From the NCBI GenBank assembly GCA_027625915.1, contig JANTQA010000036.1:863501-927500 (forward strand): DNA of 64,000 nucleotides, in the 5' to 3' direction. Made by a program: the position numbers and the translations under genes. The notes under the pieces were generated by a model that ran no database searches, was not told where the DNA came from, and saw nothing but the letters and a program-made list of their open reading frames with translations. Origin of the DNA: Anaeramoeba flamelloides. Lineage: Eukaryota > Metamonada > Anaeramoebidae. This document shows positions 58,481 through 64,000 of the stretch, piece after piece (within the stretch, counting starts at the first letter, position 1; each line of letters starts with the position of its first letter).

Positions 58481-59049
58481 TGAAACAATAAATAATTGGT
58501 TTCTCAAACATTTTCCAAACAAAAGTATTTCCATTCAGAATTAAAAATAAAAATCAAATTAAAAATAAGTAATTGTATCAAATATTAATAGATAAGATCA
58601 AGAAATAAATGATTTTTATTTATTTTTTCCTGCTCAATTATTTCATTTTGTGGATTTCCATTTTTTAATTGGATTAGAAATATATTATACTATGGATATA
58701 TTCCACTCTCGTACTTGTTAAAATAACAATGTATTTGGTTAAAGAAATGATTTGAAGAATTCAGTTTCACATAAATGGTGGCACTCAAAATTTTAAAAAT
58801 GTACTTATTTGTTCAAAAAAAAAAATAAAATATCAAAAAAAATATTAAAATGATAAAAGTAGTTGTAACATTATTAATAAAAATTTTCCAGATCACACAA
58901 ACCCATATGGGGTAATTTTAAATCATTTCCAAAATAAGAAAACACCTATTTTGAAATTAACTTGCCAAATAAAGAGAAAAGGTTTTTAATTTTTCTTTCA
59001 TTTTCAATTTCGAAGAATTGTTTGTTTGGTTAGGAAGTCTTGGGATCGT

Positions 59050-63162
<4,113 letters not shown>

Positions 63163-63541
63163 ATGAATTTTTATAAAACATTATCCAAATTTTGTACGTT
63201 TCCCTTCTCATGCAAAACAATCAAGACTGTCTTTAGAAGTAATATTAACCGTTTCTTTATTTCAAAATTTTAATTCTTTTCTAAAGCTTTAAATAGCAAT
63301 TCAAAAGTTGTCTTGTTTGGTAAGGATTATGAGCCAAAAACAAATGAAGAAAAAAAATGGGATCACCTTTATGAAAAGATTTCCACGATAATATGGGTTA
63401 GCTACAGATCAAATTTCCCACCAATACTCGAAACGATATATACAAATGATCAGGGGTGGGGGTGTGCAATTCGCACAGGTCAAATGATGTTTTCACAAGC
63501 TTTATTATTTACTTTACTTGGGAGAGGTAAAAATTCTTAGA

Positions 63542-63578
<37 letters not shown>

Positions 63579-64000
63579 AACCAACAAACAAAGCCAATCA
63601 TTTGTTCAACTTTTCAAAACAATTTCCAATACACCTAAATAGATTTTAGTCCACAAAAGTGTAACAACCAAGAGGAATTAAAAATTTATAAAAAAGTAAT
63701 TTTTTTTTTTAAGATTATTTATTTTTTTCATTGGAAATTTCTGATCGTATCATAATTATTTGTCGTTATCTCTTCTCAGATTTTGTCATATTTCCTAGAT
63801 TACCCAAGTTCTTGTTATTCAATTCATAACATCTGTTCATACGCTTCCGAAAATTTTAATTACAAAATCGGAAAATGGTTCGGGCCAACTTCGATTGTTC
63901 AAACATTAAAGTTTGCGCCTTTCTCTTCATTTTTTTCTTTTTTTTTGATCGTCTTTCATCTTCTTTATCTTTTTCTTTCTCTATTTCTTTATCTTTTTCT
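63163..64000 (+). CDS. ATG4: ATG4 cysteine protease, 5' part (four exons, cut by window end)
   Basis: Exons 63163-63238, 63287-63526, 63643-63695 and 63780-about 63910 join in phase through introns of 48, 116 and 84 bp. The start ATG gives MNFYKTLSKFCTFPFS. Then come VVLFGKDYEPKT, IIWVSYRSNFPPILET, and the active-site block NDQGWGCAIRTGQMMFSQAL, whose Cys is the catalytic nucleophile of ATG4 proteases. LLGRDFSPQKCNN crosses two junctions, then ILSYFLDYPSSCYSIHNI and IGKWFGPTSIVQTLK, all typical of the family. Known role: cleavage of ATG8 precursors and removal of ATG8 from lipid in autophagy. The His/Asp part of the catalytic triad must lie beyond the window. The fourth donor (gtttgc) is uncertain. 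The coding start at 63163 rather than a later codon is set by the in-phase 48-bp intron. Confidence 0.9.
63547..63576. repeat. Poly-A tract in ATG4 intron 2
   Basis: A run of about 30 A residues lies shortly after the donor gtaaaaattc. Confidence 0.9.

Larger units (their letters stand above)
54501..59049. other. 4.5-kb gap between ATM and Ras genes
   Basis: It holds a TIR element (56046-57481) with an internal hairpin, and a family C copy (58009-58480). The first 1.5 kb, which should include the ATM promoter, has only homopolymer runs (poly-A at 55890-55910). No other gene is recognised. Confidence 0.6.

Noticed and set aside
58217-58483. 88-codon plus-strand frame across a family C copy
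   Set aside because: It is not preserved in the other three copies and has no recognisable motif.

Overview
The window is very AT-rich nuclear DNA from a microbial eukaryote. Genes use the standard code. Where introns occur they have GT-AG ends and AT-rich bodies, and most are short (48-217 bp). The gene set (Ras, Rab, a WNK kinase, an ATM-type PIKK, ATG4, an ERMP1-like M28 peptidase, a PH protein) is purely eukaryotic. Long Asn, Lys, Ser-Gly and Thr-Glu runs and the compact introns suggest a free-living amoeboid or flagellate protist. An anaerobic amoeba such as Anaeramoeba is my guess, but the sequence alone cannot settle it.

Layout. Seven host genes are recognised; six are on the minus strand. 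(1) 2263-9566: a Rab GTPase in four exons, with one 6.5-kb intron holding several repeats. (2) 9567-16020: no host gene; two inverted-repeat elements and a tRNA-derived SINE with target duplications. (3) 16021-18698: a three-exon WNK kinase. (4) 22930-24993: a PH-domain coiled-coil protein. (5) 29498-32563: an ERMP1-like membrane metallopeptidase. (6) 32564-44690: 12 kb without host genes, full of small inverted-repeat elements (one nested in another) and two LINE remnants. (7) 44691-54500: a 3269-residue single-exon ATM homologue. (8) 56046-58480: two more short elements. (9) 59050-59809: a Ras gene. (10) 63163 to the window end: the first four exons of ATG4, plus strand.

The most striking result is that the ATM homologue keeps the TAN-like N-terminus, the FATC tail and most of the kinase fold, yet both catalytic aspartates are replaced (GDRH reads GGRH, and the DLG-equivalent reads NFN). 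It is predicted to be a pseudokinase. The second result is a rich set of undescribed short non-autonomous DNA elements. At least five families have two or more copies or paired ends in this one window, several with ends of the CAGT type next to TA, as in Tc1/mariner-like transposons.

The genes do not form an operon or a single pathway. Ras, Rab and WNK belong to signalling and trafficking, ERMP1 to the ER membrane, ATG4 to autophagy and ATM to DNA-damage signalling.
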